This document shows positions 10,565-18,602 of a stretch of 64,000 nucleotides of DNA, one piece after another. Numbering within the stretch: position 1 is the stretch's first letter; every line of letters begins with the position of its first letter. A program made the translations under genes and the position numbers. Below the pieces are notes generated by a model. The model made no database searches. It was not told where the DNA came from and saw only the letters and a list, made by a program, of their open reading frames with translations. The DNA is from Rhodospirillaceae bacterium (GTDB lineage: Bacteria > Pseudomonadota > Alphaproteobacteria > GCA-2731375). The stretch is from positions 87,636 to 151,635 of the forward strand of contig JABIWH010000032.1 of the NCBI GenBank assembly GCA_018701215.1, given 5' to 3'.

Positions 10565-11431
10565 TTATTGCGCGGTCCCGGAAACCTTGGTTTGGGTGCC
10601 TACAGCCGCCAGTTTCACGCCGGATTTTTCGTCGCGGGAGGCGTATTCTTCCTTGGCCTTGATGGCCCAGGCCGCGAACGCCTCCTTGGAGACGACCTTG
10701 ACCATGATCGGCATAAAGCCGTGGCCGGTACCGCACAGCTCTGAACACTGGCCGTAATAAGTACCTTCCTTCTCGACCCGGACCCAGGTTTCGTTCAGAC
10801 GCCCCGGCACGCCATCCAGCTTGATCCCAAAGGCCGGCATGGCCCAGGCGTGGATCACGTCATCGGCGGCAATCAGCAGACGAACGTTGGTGTTGACCGG
10901 AATGACCACGGCTTCGTCCGTGGCCAGCAGGCGCGGCTGCCCGTCCTTAATCTCATCGTCGCCCAACATGGCGGCATCAAAGGTGAAGTCGCCGTTGTCG
11001 GGGTATTCATAAGACCAATACCACTGATGGCCGACCGCCTTGATGGTCATCTCGGCATCCTTGGTGCTGTCGGCGTAATACAACAGTTTGAACGAGGGAA
11101 TGGCGATGATCACCAAGATAAGGATTGGGATCGCCGTCCACAGAACTTCCAGCAATGTATTGTGCGTTGTCGTGCGCGGCGTTGGGTTGGCCTTGGCGTT
11201 GAACTTCACGAATACGTAAATCAACAACAATGTCACGAACACCGCGATGACGGTGATGATGACCAGCAGCATATTATGAAAATCATTCAGCTGCACCGCT
11301 ACCGGTGTTACAGGCGGTTGCAGCCCCAGTTGCCAGGGATGCGCCATGCCGTGGTCCGCCTGTGCCGATACGCTTGCCACCAAAGTGCCGAACAGCGCCA
11401 TCGGCGCGGCTAAAATTCGCCAAGCCGTCAT
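10565..11431 (-). CDS. ctaC: Cytochrome c oxidase subunit II
   Basis: A 288-residue subunit II that takes electrons from cytochrome c through the binuclear CuA centre. It starts with a signal peptide (cleavage probably after SVSAQA), followed by two transmembrane helices and a periplasmic cupredoxin domain. The CuA motif CXEXCGXXHXXM is complete: C229, C233, H237 and M240 in CSELCGTGHGFM, with an earlier His in DVIHAWAMPAFG. No fused cytochrome c domain is present. This is the first gene of the cox operon; about 380 bases of non-coding DNA separate it from divergent tldD. Confidence 0.97.
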   Translation of the reverse strand: MTAWRILAAPMALFGTLVASVSAQADHGMAHPWQLGLQPPVTPVAVQLNDFHNMLLVIITVIAVFVTLLLIYVFVKFNAKANPTPRTTTHNTLLEVLWTAIPILILVIIAIPSFKLLYYADSTKDAEMTIKAVGHQWYWSYEYPDNGDFTFDAAMLGDDEIKDGQPRLLATDEAVVIPVNTNVRLLIAADDVIHAWAMPAFGIKLDGVPGRLNETWVRVEKEGTYYGQCSELCGTGHGFMPIMVKVVSKEAFAAWAIKAKEEYASRDEKSGVKLAAVGTQTKVSGTAQ

Positions 11432-11811
11432 TTCAAAGCCTCGATTTCATCTAAAATTTTCACGCCGGGAAGATTCCCCATTACTCTGTTACCCCTATGT
11501 AACCCAACGGATTATCAGGGAACAAGCCTGTTGCTTGACCTTGGTCAAGGCAAAGGCCCGGCAGCTTGCTAGAAACCGCCAAGCATCATAGGGGCTTGAA
11601 AGTGGGAAAATGGCATCTATGTGGCCATTTGCGGCCATAAGAAAGCCGCATTACAGCCATTCGCCCGCACCGAATGCGACGTTTTGTCGCACAGGCTTTT
11701 GTCTGTCATAATCGCTTCATAATTATTGTTTTATAACGGTGCGTTAACCATTGGTGGTAACTAATGGTAGGCTGGCGCTTAGCTAGCGCCGTGGTGGGAG
11801 CAAATGGAATT
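11432..11811. promoter_or_regulatory. Divergent control region between coxB and tldD, with FNR/FixK-like palindrome
   Basis: This 380-base gap holds no convincing gene. At 11535-11548 it contains TTGACCTTGGTCAA, which fits the TTGA-N6-TCAA pattern of CRP/FNR-family sites. On the minus strand a GATAAT at 11516-11511 could serve as a -10 element, placing the site near -40 of a coxB promoter. A short inverted repeat GTTAC/GTAAC lies at 11488-11503. Nearer tldD the DNA is AT-richer (11700-11760). A GGGAG about 11 bases before 11812 supports the tldD start chosen. The regulator and the transcription start are inferred, not shown. Confidence 0.45.
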
Positions 11812-13305
11812 ATGAGCGAATCGAAAAGCGGCGGTGAAATCCCCGATATTTCGGGTAAAATTGTAGGTAGCGGGGCTGGCGACGGCCCCGATGCCGCGCT
11901 GTTGTTTGAGCGGGCGGGCCTGGACGAAGGTCGGATACAGAACATCGTCGGCGGTGCGCTGCAAGGTTGCGACGATGGCGAATTATTCATGGAATACAGC
12001 CAGAGCGAAAGCCTGGTGCTGGATGACGGCCGGATTAAGTCGGCCAACTTTGATACCAATCAAGGCTTTGGCCTGCGCGCGGTGGCGGGTGAGCAGACCG
12101 GTTATGCCCATGCATCCGAGTTGAACGAGGCGGCGATCGCCAGGGCCAGCGGGGCGGTACAAGCGGTCCGCGCCGGACATGGCGGCACCATGAGCGAGGC
12201 GCCCCTGGCCACCAACCAAAACCTTTATCCCGATGACAATCCCCTGGGCGAGGTCTCTTTCGCCGACAAGGTCCAGCTTTTGGGCGAAGTCGACAGCTAT
12301 GCCCGCGGTCGTGATGCCAGGGTGCGCCAGGTTACCGTATCCCTGCACGGGCAATGGCAGGCGGTAGAGATCATGCGCGCCGACGGCCGTCGAATCCGCG
12401 ATATCCGCCCCTTGGTACGCCTGAATGTCGCCGTCGTGCTGGGCGAAGGGGATCGCCAGGAAAGCGGCAGCCATGGGGTCGGTGACCGCATCGGCTTTTC
12501 CCGTTATATCGAATCGGCGAACTGGCAGGCCCAGGTCGATGAAGCCATGCGCCAGGCGGAGGTCAACCTATCTTCGGTGCCCGCGCCGGCAGGCGAGATG
12601 CAGGTGGTATTGGGCCCCGGCTGGCCCGGCATTCTGCTGCACGAAGCTATCGGCCATGGTCTGGAGGGGGACTTCAACCGGAAACAGACCTCGGCCTTCG
12701 CCGGCCTGCTGGGCGAGCGGGTGGCCAGTCCCGGCGTCACGGTGGTTGATGACGGTAGTATTGATGGCCGGCGCGGCTCGCTATCCATTGATGACGAAGG
12801 CACGCCGACGGAATGTACAACCTTGATCGAGGACGGCATTCTGAAGGGCTATATGCAGGATCGTCTGAATGCCAGGCTGATGGGCATGGCGACGACCGGC
12901 AATGGCCGGCGGCAATCATTCGCGCATATGCCCATGCCGCGCATGACCAATACCTTCATGCGTGCGGGCAATCAGGATCCGGCGGAAATTCTTGCCAGTG
13001 TTAAGAACGGCATCTACGCGGTCAATTTCGGCGGCGGCCAAGTGGATATCACCTCCGGCAAGTTCGTTTTCAGCTGCACCGAAGCCTATCAGGTGCAGGG
13101 CGGCAAGATCGGCGCGCCGGTGAAAGGCGCGACCCTGATCGGCAATGGCCCGGACGTGCTGACCAAGGTCGGCGGCATCGGCAACGATCTGGCGCTGGAT
13201 ACCGGTGTCGGCACCTGCGGCAAAAGCGGCCAAGGTGTGCCGGTTGGCGTTGGCCAGCCGACGCTGCTGCTCAACGGCCTGACCGTCGGCGGCACGGCGG
13301 TCTAG
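11812..13305 (+). CDS. tldD: Metalloprotease TldD
   Basis: A 497-residue member of the TldD/PmbA family. With its partner TldE/PmbA it forms a zinc protease that unfolds and cleaves modified peptides and antitoxins. The active-site motif HEXXXH is intact: H277-E278-A-I-G-H282 in LLHEAIGHGLEGDFNRK. The C-terminal family segments GGGQVDITSGKFVFSCTEAY and VGTCGKSGQGVPVGVGQP are present, as is the substrate-loop region RRGSLSIDDEGTP. A TldE partner is not in this window. I chose ATG 11812 (MSESKSGG) over an upstream ATG at 11764, which lacks a ribosome-binding site. The dnaB-like gene follows after 11 bases. Confidence 0.95.
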   Translation: MSESKSGGEIPDISGKIVGSGAGDGPDAALLFERAGLDEGRIQNIVGGALQGCDDGELFMEYSQSESLVLDDGRIKSANFDTNQGFGLRAVAGEQTGYAHASELNEAAIARASGAVQAVRAGHGGTMSEAPLATNQNLYPDDNPLGEVSFADKVQLLGEVDSYARGRDARVRQVTVSLHGQWQAVEIMRADGRRIRDIRPLVRLNVAVVLGEGDRQESGSHGVGDRIGFSRYIESANWQAQVDEAMRQAEVNLSSVPAPAGEMQVVLGPGWPGILLHEAIGHGLEGDFNRKQTSAFAGLLGERVASPGVTVVDDGSIDGRRGSLSIDDEGTPTECTTLIEDGILKGYMQDRLNARLMGMATTGNGRRQSFAHMPMPRMTNTFMRAGNQDPAEILASVKNGIYAVNFGGGQVDITSGKFVFSCTEAYQVQGGKIGAPVKGATLIGNGPDVLTKVGGIGNDLALDTGVGTCGKSGQGVPVGVGQPTLLLNGLTVGGTAV

Positions 13306-13316
13306 GGGCTTCGTTC

Positions 13317-14351
13317 ATGAACGAACCTGTAAAACCACAGCCAGAGGCCACCGGGCAGGGCTTGACGGAATCGGATGCCGCGGTAAATCCGGCAGCGGAC
13401 AAGGCTCCGGCGACGGCCTCGGACGGGCGCAAGAATTCGGCCCTAAGGAAATTGGCGGAACCGCAGGCAAGGCTGGCGACGGCCAGCGACTACTTGCCGG
13501 ATTTGAGGCGCGAATACGGCGCCGACGCCGCGGCGGAGGTGGTTCCCTCGGCCTTTCATTTTCTGAACGAGAACATGGGCGGCTGGCGCGCCGGACTGCA
13601 TTTGCTGGCGGGGGAACCCGGCAGCGGCAAGACCGCCTTCACGCTGTCCAATGCCGCCGTGGCGGCGCGGGCCGGATTTCCGGTATTGTATTTGAGTTTC
13701 GATGTGCATTCCGAATTCCTGGTCATGCGGCTGTTATGCCAGCAGGCCGATCTGGATTGCCGCAAGATGATGGACGGGGCGCTGGAAGACGCCGTGCTGG
13801 ACGCCGCCATGGAAAGTCAGGCGGAGATCTTTTCCCGCATCACTGTGGTCGAGGCGGATCCGGAATTGCCTGATGAAAAAGTCGAGGAAATAGCCCGCCA
13901 GTTAATTGCCGCCAGCGAGCGCGACCGGGTCCTGGTGATCGTCGATTACTTACAAATCTGGGCCGCCGGTAGCCGGCAATTCACTGAATTCCGTCACGAA
14001 ATAGCCAAGCTGATGACCGCCATGCGGCGCCTGGCGTTATCCCTGGACAGCCCCGTTCTGGCCGTGTCATCGCAAAATCGCATCCATCAAGGCGAAGCGA
14101 TATTGACCAGCTTGGAAGGCACCACGGATTTGGAATATTCCGCCGATAGCATCTCGTTCCTGGTCAATGTTGAACGGCCGTCCAGTCAGGGTAGCTATAC
14201 CCACCCTGATGAATTGATCAGCAAAAGCCGCTCTATTTCGCTAAATCTGCGCAAGAACCGTTTTGGCGAGACCGGCTCCCGCATGGTCAAATTCCTGCCG
14301 TCCACCGGCGCCTTCAACGAAGAAACAGTGCGCCGGCCCCTCACCCGCTAG
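13317..14351 (+). CDS. Stand-alone DnaB-like RecA-fold ATPase
   Basis: A 344-residue protein made of one RecA/SF4-type ATPase core with a charged, low-complexity N-terminus of about 50 residues. Walker A is GEPGSGKTA (99-107), Walker B is VLVIVD (205-210), the sensor segment is SSQNR (251-255), and a basic finger RKNRFGETG lies at 312-320. These match the DnaB C-terminal domain, but the DnaB N-terminal primase-binding domain is absent. Where DnaB has SLEMS after strand 2, this has SFDVHSE, so the catalytic glutamate position appears to be Asp. It lies 11 bases after tldD and is probably co-transcribed. The role is unknown; replicative helicase is unlikely. Confidence 0.72.
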   Translation: MNEPVKPQPEATGQGLTESDAAVNPAADKAPATASDGRKNSALRKLAEPQARLATASDYLPDLRREYGADAAAEVVPSAFHFLNENMGGWRAGLHLLAGEPGSGKTAFTLSNAAVAARAGFPVLYLSFDVHSEFLVMRLLCQQADLDCRKMMDGALEDAVLDAAMESQAEIFSRITVVEADPELPDEKVEEIARQLIAASERDRVLVIVDYLQIWAAGSRQFTEFRHEIAKLMTAMRRLALSLDSPVLAVSSQNRIHQGEAILTSLEGTTDLEYSADSISFLVNVERPSSQGSYTHPDELISKSRSISLNLRKNRFGETGSRMVKFLPSTGAFNEETVRRPLTR

Positions 14352-14364
14352 ATTATTTTCCCGC

Positions 14365-14629
14365 CTAGAGCCTATCGCGGCTAATCGGAACCATTTGACC
14401 GGTCCTCCAGGCCTCGTGGGTAGGAGCGGTTTGCCGCGCGATGGGGGATATCGGGCAAGAACTACGACACCGCCACGAGGCCTGGAGGACCGGCCTGCGG
14501 TGGCGGAGCCAAGCCATTGGGCGGCGTTGCGCGGCTTGCCCGATGTCCCACATCGCGCTGCGCCACGCGCCTACCCCAATGGCTTGGCTCCGCCATCAAA
14601 TGAATCTGATTAGCCGCGACAGGCTCTAA
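14365..14629. repeat. MITE-like intergenic element with imperfect terminal inverted repeats
   Basis: A roughly 265-base non-coding element between two convergent genes. Its ends, 14365-14397 and the reverse complement of 14597-14629, match at 28 of 33 positions by my count. Inside are three further inverted pairs: 14401-14419 with 14473-14491 (19 bp, perfect), 14435-14458 with 14535-14558 (about 22 of 24), and 14501-14521 with 14575-14595 (21 bp, perfect). The pairs interdigitate, so they cannot all form at once as simple nested hairpins. The outer ends carry TA, compatible with TA target duplication. No long reading frame is present, so it would be non-autonomous. The TAG stop of the SGNH gene lies inside the right end. 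Confidence 0.75.
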
Positions 14630-15768
14630 CCGCCTCGTCCGAACCGAAGGTCGATCCACGGCCGCAGAAAATCCGCTACCGCCCGATGACCTTGCGCGGT
14701 CAGATGCCCTTCGTTCTGATAGTAATCACCGGCGATACCGTCTCGGTAGCGGCGGCGCAATTGCTTTGCCGCATCCGCCACCGGCACCGCCATTTCTACG
14801 CCCCAGGCGACGATGGCGCGGCGCAGGTAGTCCTGATACTGGGCCGCGATGCCGTCGGGGTCTTGTACGAAACCGCGGCCGGGTAGCAACACCAAGCCGA
14901 AACCGGCTCCCTGCGCGGCGGCGGCGGCTTTGCCACGCAGCGCCAAGGCCTGAAACAAAGCCAGGGGCCGGACCTGACTACGTTGCAAATGATCGCTCAA
15001 ATCGACCCTGGCCGATGCCTCCAAACCAAGACGCCGCGTGGTTTCCGAACCGCCCAGCAAACCTTTCCAAAAGCTGGGGCGCACGCCGGAACCGGCCAAG
15101 ATGCTCTTTTCCAGATCCATGCCCTGTTCGGAGGCCGGCTTGCGCTCCCGCGACACCGGCACATTCCGCAATATCAGGTCGTTCGCCGACAGCGCGAACA
15201 TCGGCTTGCCATTGTCCAGCCGCAGGGGATAGGGGTGCATGTTATCAGCCAGATCATCGCCCAGATGGACGACCATCAGCACCGTGCCCGGCCGGTGCGC
15301 CGGCATGATCTCCTCGATCAGCAGGACCGCTTGATCGGAGGCGAAGCCCGGAACGCCGAAATTCAGATAGGCGCGGTAAACGTCCGCTTCATCCAGCAGC
15401 GCGACAAATGTCTGCCCCGGCCCGGCGCCAAAGCCAAAGGTGAAGCTGTCACCGAAAAACGCGATATGTTCAGGGCCCGTGCGATCAGAAGCCGGGCGAA
15501 AGCGGCCACGAAAACCATCCGGCCCGGTCTGGTAGGCAACGGCGAAGTCATGGTGGCGATGTTTACCGCCCCAATTCCCCTGCAACCGCCAACCCAGCCG
15601 GGAGTCATAGGCAAACAGTCCTTTTTCCAGCTTTTCGCTATCCTCGATCGCCACCCGTTGTTGCCGCAACACGAACTCACCCGCCGCCGCCACGAAGAAC
15701 AGCGCCACGAAGGCCGTTAGCACCGCGTATAGAATTTTTTTCTGGCTGCTGGACTCAGGCGGGCTCAC
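14626..15768 (-). CDS. Membrane-anchored SGNH/GDSL-like hydrolase
   Basis: A 380-residue protein with an N-terminal transmembrane anchor (about 11-30) and a periplasmic SGNH-fold domain. The block I motif FFGDSFTFGFGAG places the nucleophile at S108, and the C-terminal NEGHLTAQGH supplies the expected catalytic His. Such proteins are often esterases or O-acetyl transferases/esterases acting on exported polysaccharide, but no glycan genes lie nearby, so the substrate is unknown. Start is GTG (15766-15768) with GGAG upstream. The stop codon TAG lies within the terminal repeat of the adjacent element, so the original C-terminus may have been different. Confidence 0.78.
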   Translation of the reverse strand: MSPPESSSQKKILYAVLTAFVALFFVAAAGEFVLRQQRVAIEDSEKLEKGLFAYDSRLGWRLQGNWGGKHRHHDFAVAYQTGPDGFRGRFRPASDRTGPEHIAFFGDSFTFGFGAGPGQTFVALLDEADVYRAYLNFGVPGFASDQAVLLIEEIMPAHRPGTVLMVVHLGDDLADNMHPYPLRLDNGKPMFALSANDLILRNVPVSRERKPASEQGMDLEKSILAGSGVRPSFWKGLLGGSETTRRLGLEASARVDLSDHLQRSQVRPLALFQALALRGKAAAAAQGAGFGLVLLPGRGFVQDPDGIAAQYQDYLRRAIVAWGVEMAVPVADAAKQLRRRYRDGIAGDYYQNEGHLTAQGHRAVADFLRPWIDLRFGRGG

Positions 15769-15809
15769 GGCAAGTACTCCAAAATACAGGTAGACGCAAA
15801 AAGATGGCT

Positions 15810-16559
15810 TCAGGCGCGCAGACGGCGGTCAAATAGCGCCAGCATGGTTTCCCAATGACGCTCCGATGCCGGTTTCTTGTAGACCGGACGCTCGGGGAAG
15901 ACAAAGCCATGTTCGGTTTCGGGGTAAATCTCGATCGTATGCTTGATCCCGGCGGCCTGCATGGCGCCAGGCATGGCGGCCAGCTCTTCCTCCGGCACAT
16001 GTGGGTCATCGGAAGCAAAGCCCAGGTAAACCTCACCCTTGATCTTATTGGCGGTCAGATGGGGTGAATCGGCCTGATCCGTGATGATCTTGACGCCATG
16101 ATAAGAGGCAATGGCGTCAAACCGATCAGGATAAGCCGCGCCCACCGACATCACGAACTGCCCGCTCATACAATAGCCGACACAGCCCACTATGCCGGCG
16201 GCGGCGGCATCGCACTGATCGATAAAGGCCAACAGGCCCTTGGTATCATCGACAACCTTGGCGTTGGTCAAGGTGCTCATGACCTCGAACATCTTGGCGC
16301 GTTCGTCATCGTCCTCCCGGATGCGCGACAGATCATAGCCGTAATGCCCTTCGCGCCCGGTGCGGTAGTACATATTCGGCAGCACCACCGTATAGCCAAC
16401 GGTGGCGATACGACGCGCCATATCACGCAATTCCTCACGCATGCCCGGGGCGTCCATATACACAATAACCGCCCGGTGCGGCCCGTCCTGTTCCGGATGG
16501 CAGACGAAGACATCCATATTGCCATCAGCCGTCTTAATCTCTGTTTCGAATTCCTGCAT
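15810..16559 (-). CDS. Dienelactone hydrolase family protein
   Basis: A 249-residue alpha/beta hydrolase of the dienelactone hydrolase family. The nucleophile elbow GYCMSGQF carries a Cys, as in true dienelactone hydrolases. Candidates for the acid and histidine are in DDPHVPEEEL and TEHGFVFPER. The start ATG at 16557-16559 (MQEFETEIKTADG) is preceded by GGGGAG about 10 bases upstream; an upstream in-frame start would add 21 poorly conserved residues. It stands alone, without other chlorocatechol or aromatic ring-cleavage genes, so a general esterase/lactonase role is as likely as a catabolic one. Confidence 0.86.
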   Translation of the reverse strand: MQEFETEIKTADGNMDVFVCHPEQDGPHRAVIVYMDAPGMREELRDMARRIATVGYTVVLPNMYYRTGREGHYGYDLSRIREDDDERAKMFEVMSTLTNAKVVDDTKGLLAFIDQCDAAAAGIVGCVGYCMSGQFVMSVGAAYPDRFDAIASYHGVKIITDQADSPHLTANKIKGEVYLGFASDDPHVPEEELAAMPGAMQAAGIKHTIEIYPETEHGFVFPERPVYKKPASERHWETMLALFDRRLRA

Positions 16560-16763
16560 AGCCCTGTTGCTCCCCATCTGAAAAATTTGCCCTAGACTGA
16601 ACGAACCGGTCGGTATCGGCAATAGATTAGACGAGGCATAGGTGCCAGCGATGGCAACAATACGTTAACTAAACCACGCTAAGTTAATTGTTTCGTGCGA
16701 AATCTGTTATTGCCTTGTTAAATTAAGTGATTGAGTCATGATTGAAGCATGGCGAGGGTGGCC

Positions 16764-18074
16764 ATGGTGGACCTGAAGAAAATCGGCCGAATTGAACTGA
16801 TGGCCATATTGGGTGATCATCAGAGTATGCTGGATGGTGGCGAAAACGGCCGCCGTGCTGACTTGTCGTTCCATGATCTGACCAAGGAGGACTTGTCGGA
16901 TATCAATTTGTCCTTGGCGGAAATGACCGGTGCGGTGTTGCAGCACGCCAGCATGGCGGGGTCAAATTTCACGGCCGCCATATTGTTCGGCGCCGATCTT
17001 CGGGTCGCAAACCTGCGCCGGGCGAATTTGACGCGTAGCGATCTGCGGGGCGCCTGTATGCGCGGCGCCGACCTGAGCGATGCCGTTCTGGTCAACGCCG
17101 ACATGCGGGAAGGGAAGTTGACCTGGGAGCCCGACGCCGGGCCTTTATATACCAGCCAGCACGCGGAAATGTCGGGCGCACTTGCTGCCCGCGCCGATTT
17201 TACCGGCGCCAGATTATCGAGCAGTTTTGTCGCGCAAACGGATTTCTCCGACGCCGTACTGCGCGACGCCAACATGAATGGCGCCGACCTGCGCAACTGC
17301 CTGTTCGTCGGCGCGCAGATGGAGGGTGCCGATCTGTCGGGTTGCAAATTGATCGGTGCTAATATGAGCGGCGCGAATCTGAGCGGTATCATCATCGACA
17401 AGGCGGATTTCAGCGGCGCCGAATTGGATGGCGCCATCATCGACCCTATGATCTTGCAGACGCCTGAACTGCAATCCGCCAAACTGCCGCATCCCGACAC
17501 CATTGGCGGCGCGCGTCTGGAAGAAATTTTGGCAGCCCATGGGGCCTGGGCCAAGAGCGAAGGCGGTGTCAGGGCTGATCTTTCCAATGTTGATTTGAGC
17601 GGCCGGAACTTTGCCGAATACAATCTCGCCGCCGCTGTTCTGATCGGCGCCATCCTGAACGGCGCGGATTTGTCGGCCAGTGTTCTCAGCATGGCTGATC
17701 TCTCCAGGGCCGATATGCGGGCGGCGAATTTACAAGGGGCAGACATGCGTGGCGTGCGAATGGAGCGGGCCACCTTGAACGGCGCAAATTTGGCTGGCGC
17801 AAATCTAGGGCCACTGGAAAGCACACAAGCTCCGGACCGAGCTTGGAACAGCGCGCTGACCCACGCCCGTTTCCGTGAGGCAAATTTGACTGGGGCCAAT
17901 CTTAGAGGTGCTGATTTGAAAGGTGCCAGTTTCGAGGGCGCCGTCCTGCGTGATGCGGATCTATCGGGCGCTGAAGTTGACGGCGCCTCGTTCCGAGGTG
18001 CCGACTTGACGGCCGCGCGGCTCGACGGCGTTGACCTTTCCGCGGCGCATCTGGATCAAACCGGGCCGAGATAG
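16764..18074 (+). CDS. Pentapeptide-repeat protein with internal duplication
   Basis: A 436-residue protein built almost wholly of A(D/N)LXX pentapeptide repeats, expected to fold as a quadrilateral beta-helix. Two similar modules are visible. Each opens with a short non-repeat head: LMAILGDHQSMLDGGENG near the N-terminus and LEEILAAHGAWAKSEGG near residue 250. Each head is followed by RADLS and a repeat run, then a short break containing GPLYTSQ or GPLESTQ, then a second run. I chose ATG 16764 because GAGGG lies just upstream; ATG 16749 is possible. Some family members mimic DNA and protect gyrase, others act in localisation. Nothing here decides the role. Confidence 0.85.
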   Translation: MVDLKKIGRIELMAILGDHQSMLDGGENGRRADLSFHDLTKEDLSDINLSLAEMTGAVLQHASMAGSNFTAAILFGADLRVANLRRANLTRSDLRGACMRGADLSDAVLVNADMREGKLTWEPDAGPLYTSQHAEMSGALAARADFTGARLSSSFVAQTDFSDAVLRDANMNGADLRNCLFVGAQMEGADLSGCKLIGANMSGANLSGIIIDKADFSGAELDGAIIDPMILQTPELQSAKLPHPDTIGGARLEEILAAHGAWAKSEGGVRADLSNVDLSGRNFAEYNLAAAVLIGAILNGADLSASVLSMADLSRADMRAANLQGADMRGVRMERATLNGANLAGANLGPLESTQAPDRAWNSALTHARFREANLTGANLRGADLKGASFEGAVLRDADLSGAEVDGASFRGADLTAARLDGVDLSAAHLDQTGPR

Positions 18075-18094
18075 CGGAACGGATACAGGCCTTG

Positions 18095-18484
18095 CTATTG
18101 GGCCAAGACCTCCCGGACGTCGTTGAGCAAATCTTGCGGCCGGAACGGTTTGCTGAGCGTCTTGTCGGCACCAAATTTTTTCGCCATATCGAGGTAGCTG
18201 CCACCCGTGCGGTCGCCGCCGGAAATAGCAATTATTTTCAGATCGCTATTTTGCTGGCGCAATTCCCGGATGGTTTCGATGCCTTCCTTGTTCGGCATCA
18301 AAATATCCGTAATCACCAGATCAAATGGAGCCTGGGCCGCTGTTTTCACGCCAAGAATGCCATCACTCGCCTCGGCAACTTCGTATTGGACGGACTGCAG
18401 GGTCATGACAATGGTTTTCCTAACCAATTCGTCATCATCAATGACCAGAATTCGAAACCCTGAATTTTCGTTTACTATATTCAT
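18095..18484 (-). CDS. Single-domain response regulator (CheY-like)
   Basis: A 129-residue receiver domain with no output domain. The phosphoacceptor is D60 in LVITDILMPNKEG, the acidic pocket is D16-D18 in ILVIDDDE, the switch Ser is S88, and the conserved Lys is K112 in TLSKPFRPQDLL. Single-domain receivers act in phosphorelays or by binding a partner. No histidine kinase lies nearby, so its input is unknown. It runs convergent to the pentapeptide-repeat gene, with the stops 20 bases apart. Confidence 0.92.
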   Translation of the reverse strand: MNIVNENSGFRILVIDDDELVRKTIVMTLQSVQYEVAEASDGILGVKTAAQAPFDLVITDILMPNKEGIETIRELRQQNSDLKIIAISGGDRTGGSYLDMAKKFGADKTLSKPFRPQDLLNDVREVLAQ

Positions 18485-18602
18485 AGCGGCTATCTTACCG
18501 GTTATATAGAATATCTCTGGTCCGTTATTGCGGATTTGATTTTCAACGTCGAGTCCAAATCAAAATAATTTGGAATAATTCAAGAAATCCGACATAGACG
18601 CT

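Noticed and set aside
16660..16740. TTAA-rich stretch considered as a CtrA binding site
   Set aside because: The TTAA pairs are not spaced by seven bases, so the TTAA-N7-TTAA pattern is not met.
16820..17899. Long open frame of 359 codons on the minus strand inside the pentapeptide-repeat gene
   Set aside because: It is a by-product of the periodic GC-rich repeat codons; the plus-strand frame has the real A(D/N)LXX pattern and the opposite frame shows only low-complexity Ser/Ala/Arg sequence.
18535..18564. TTTGATTT/AAATCAAA inverted repeat between dcd and the response regulator
   Set aside because: All-weak 8-bp arms with a 14-base loop would form an unstable stem and no T-run follows; not enough to call a terminator.
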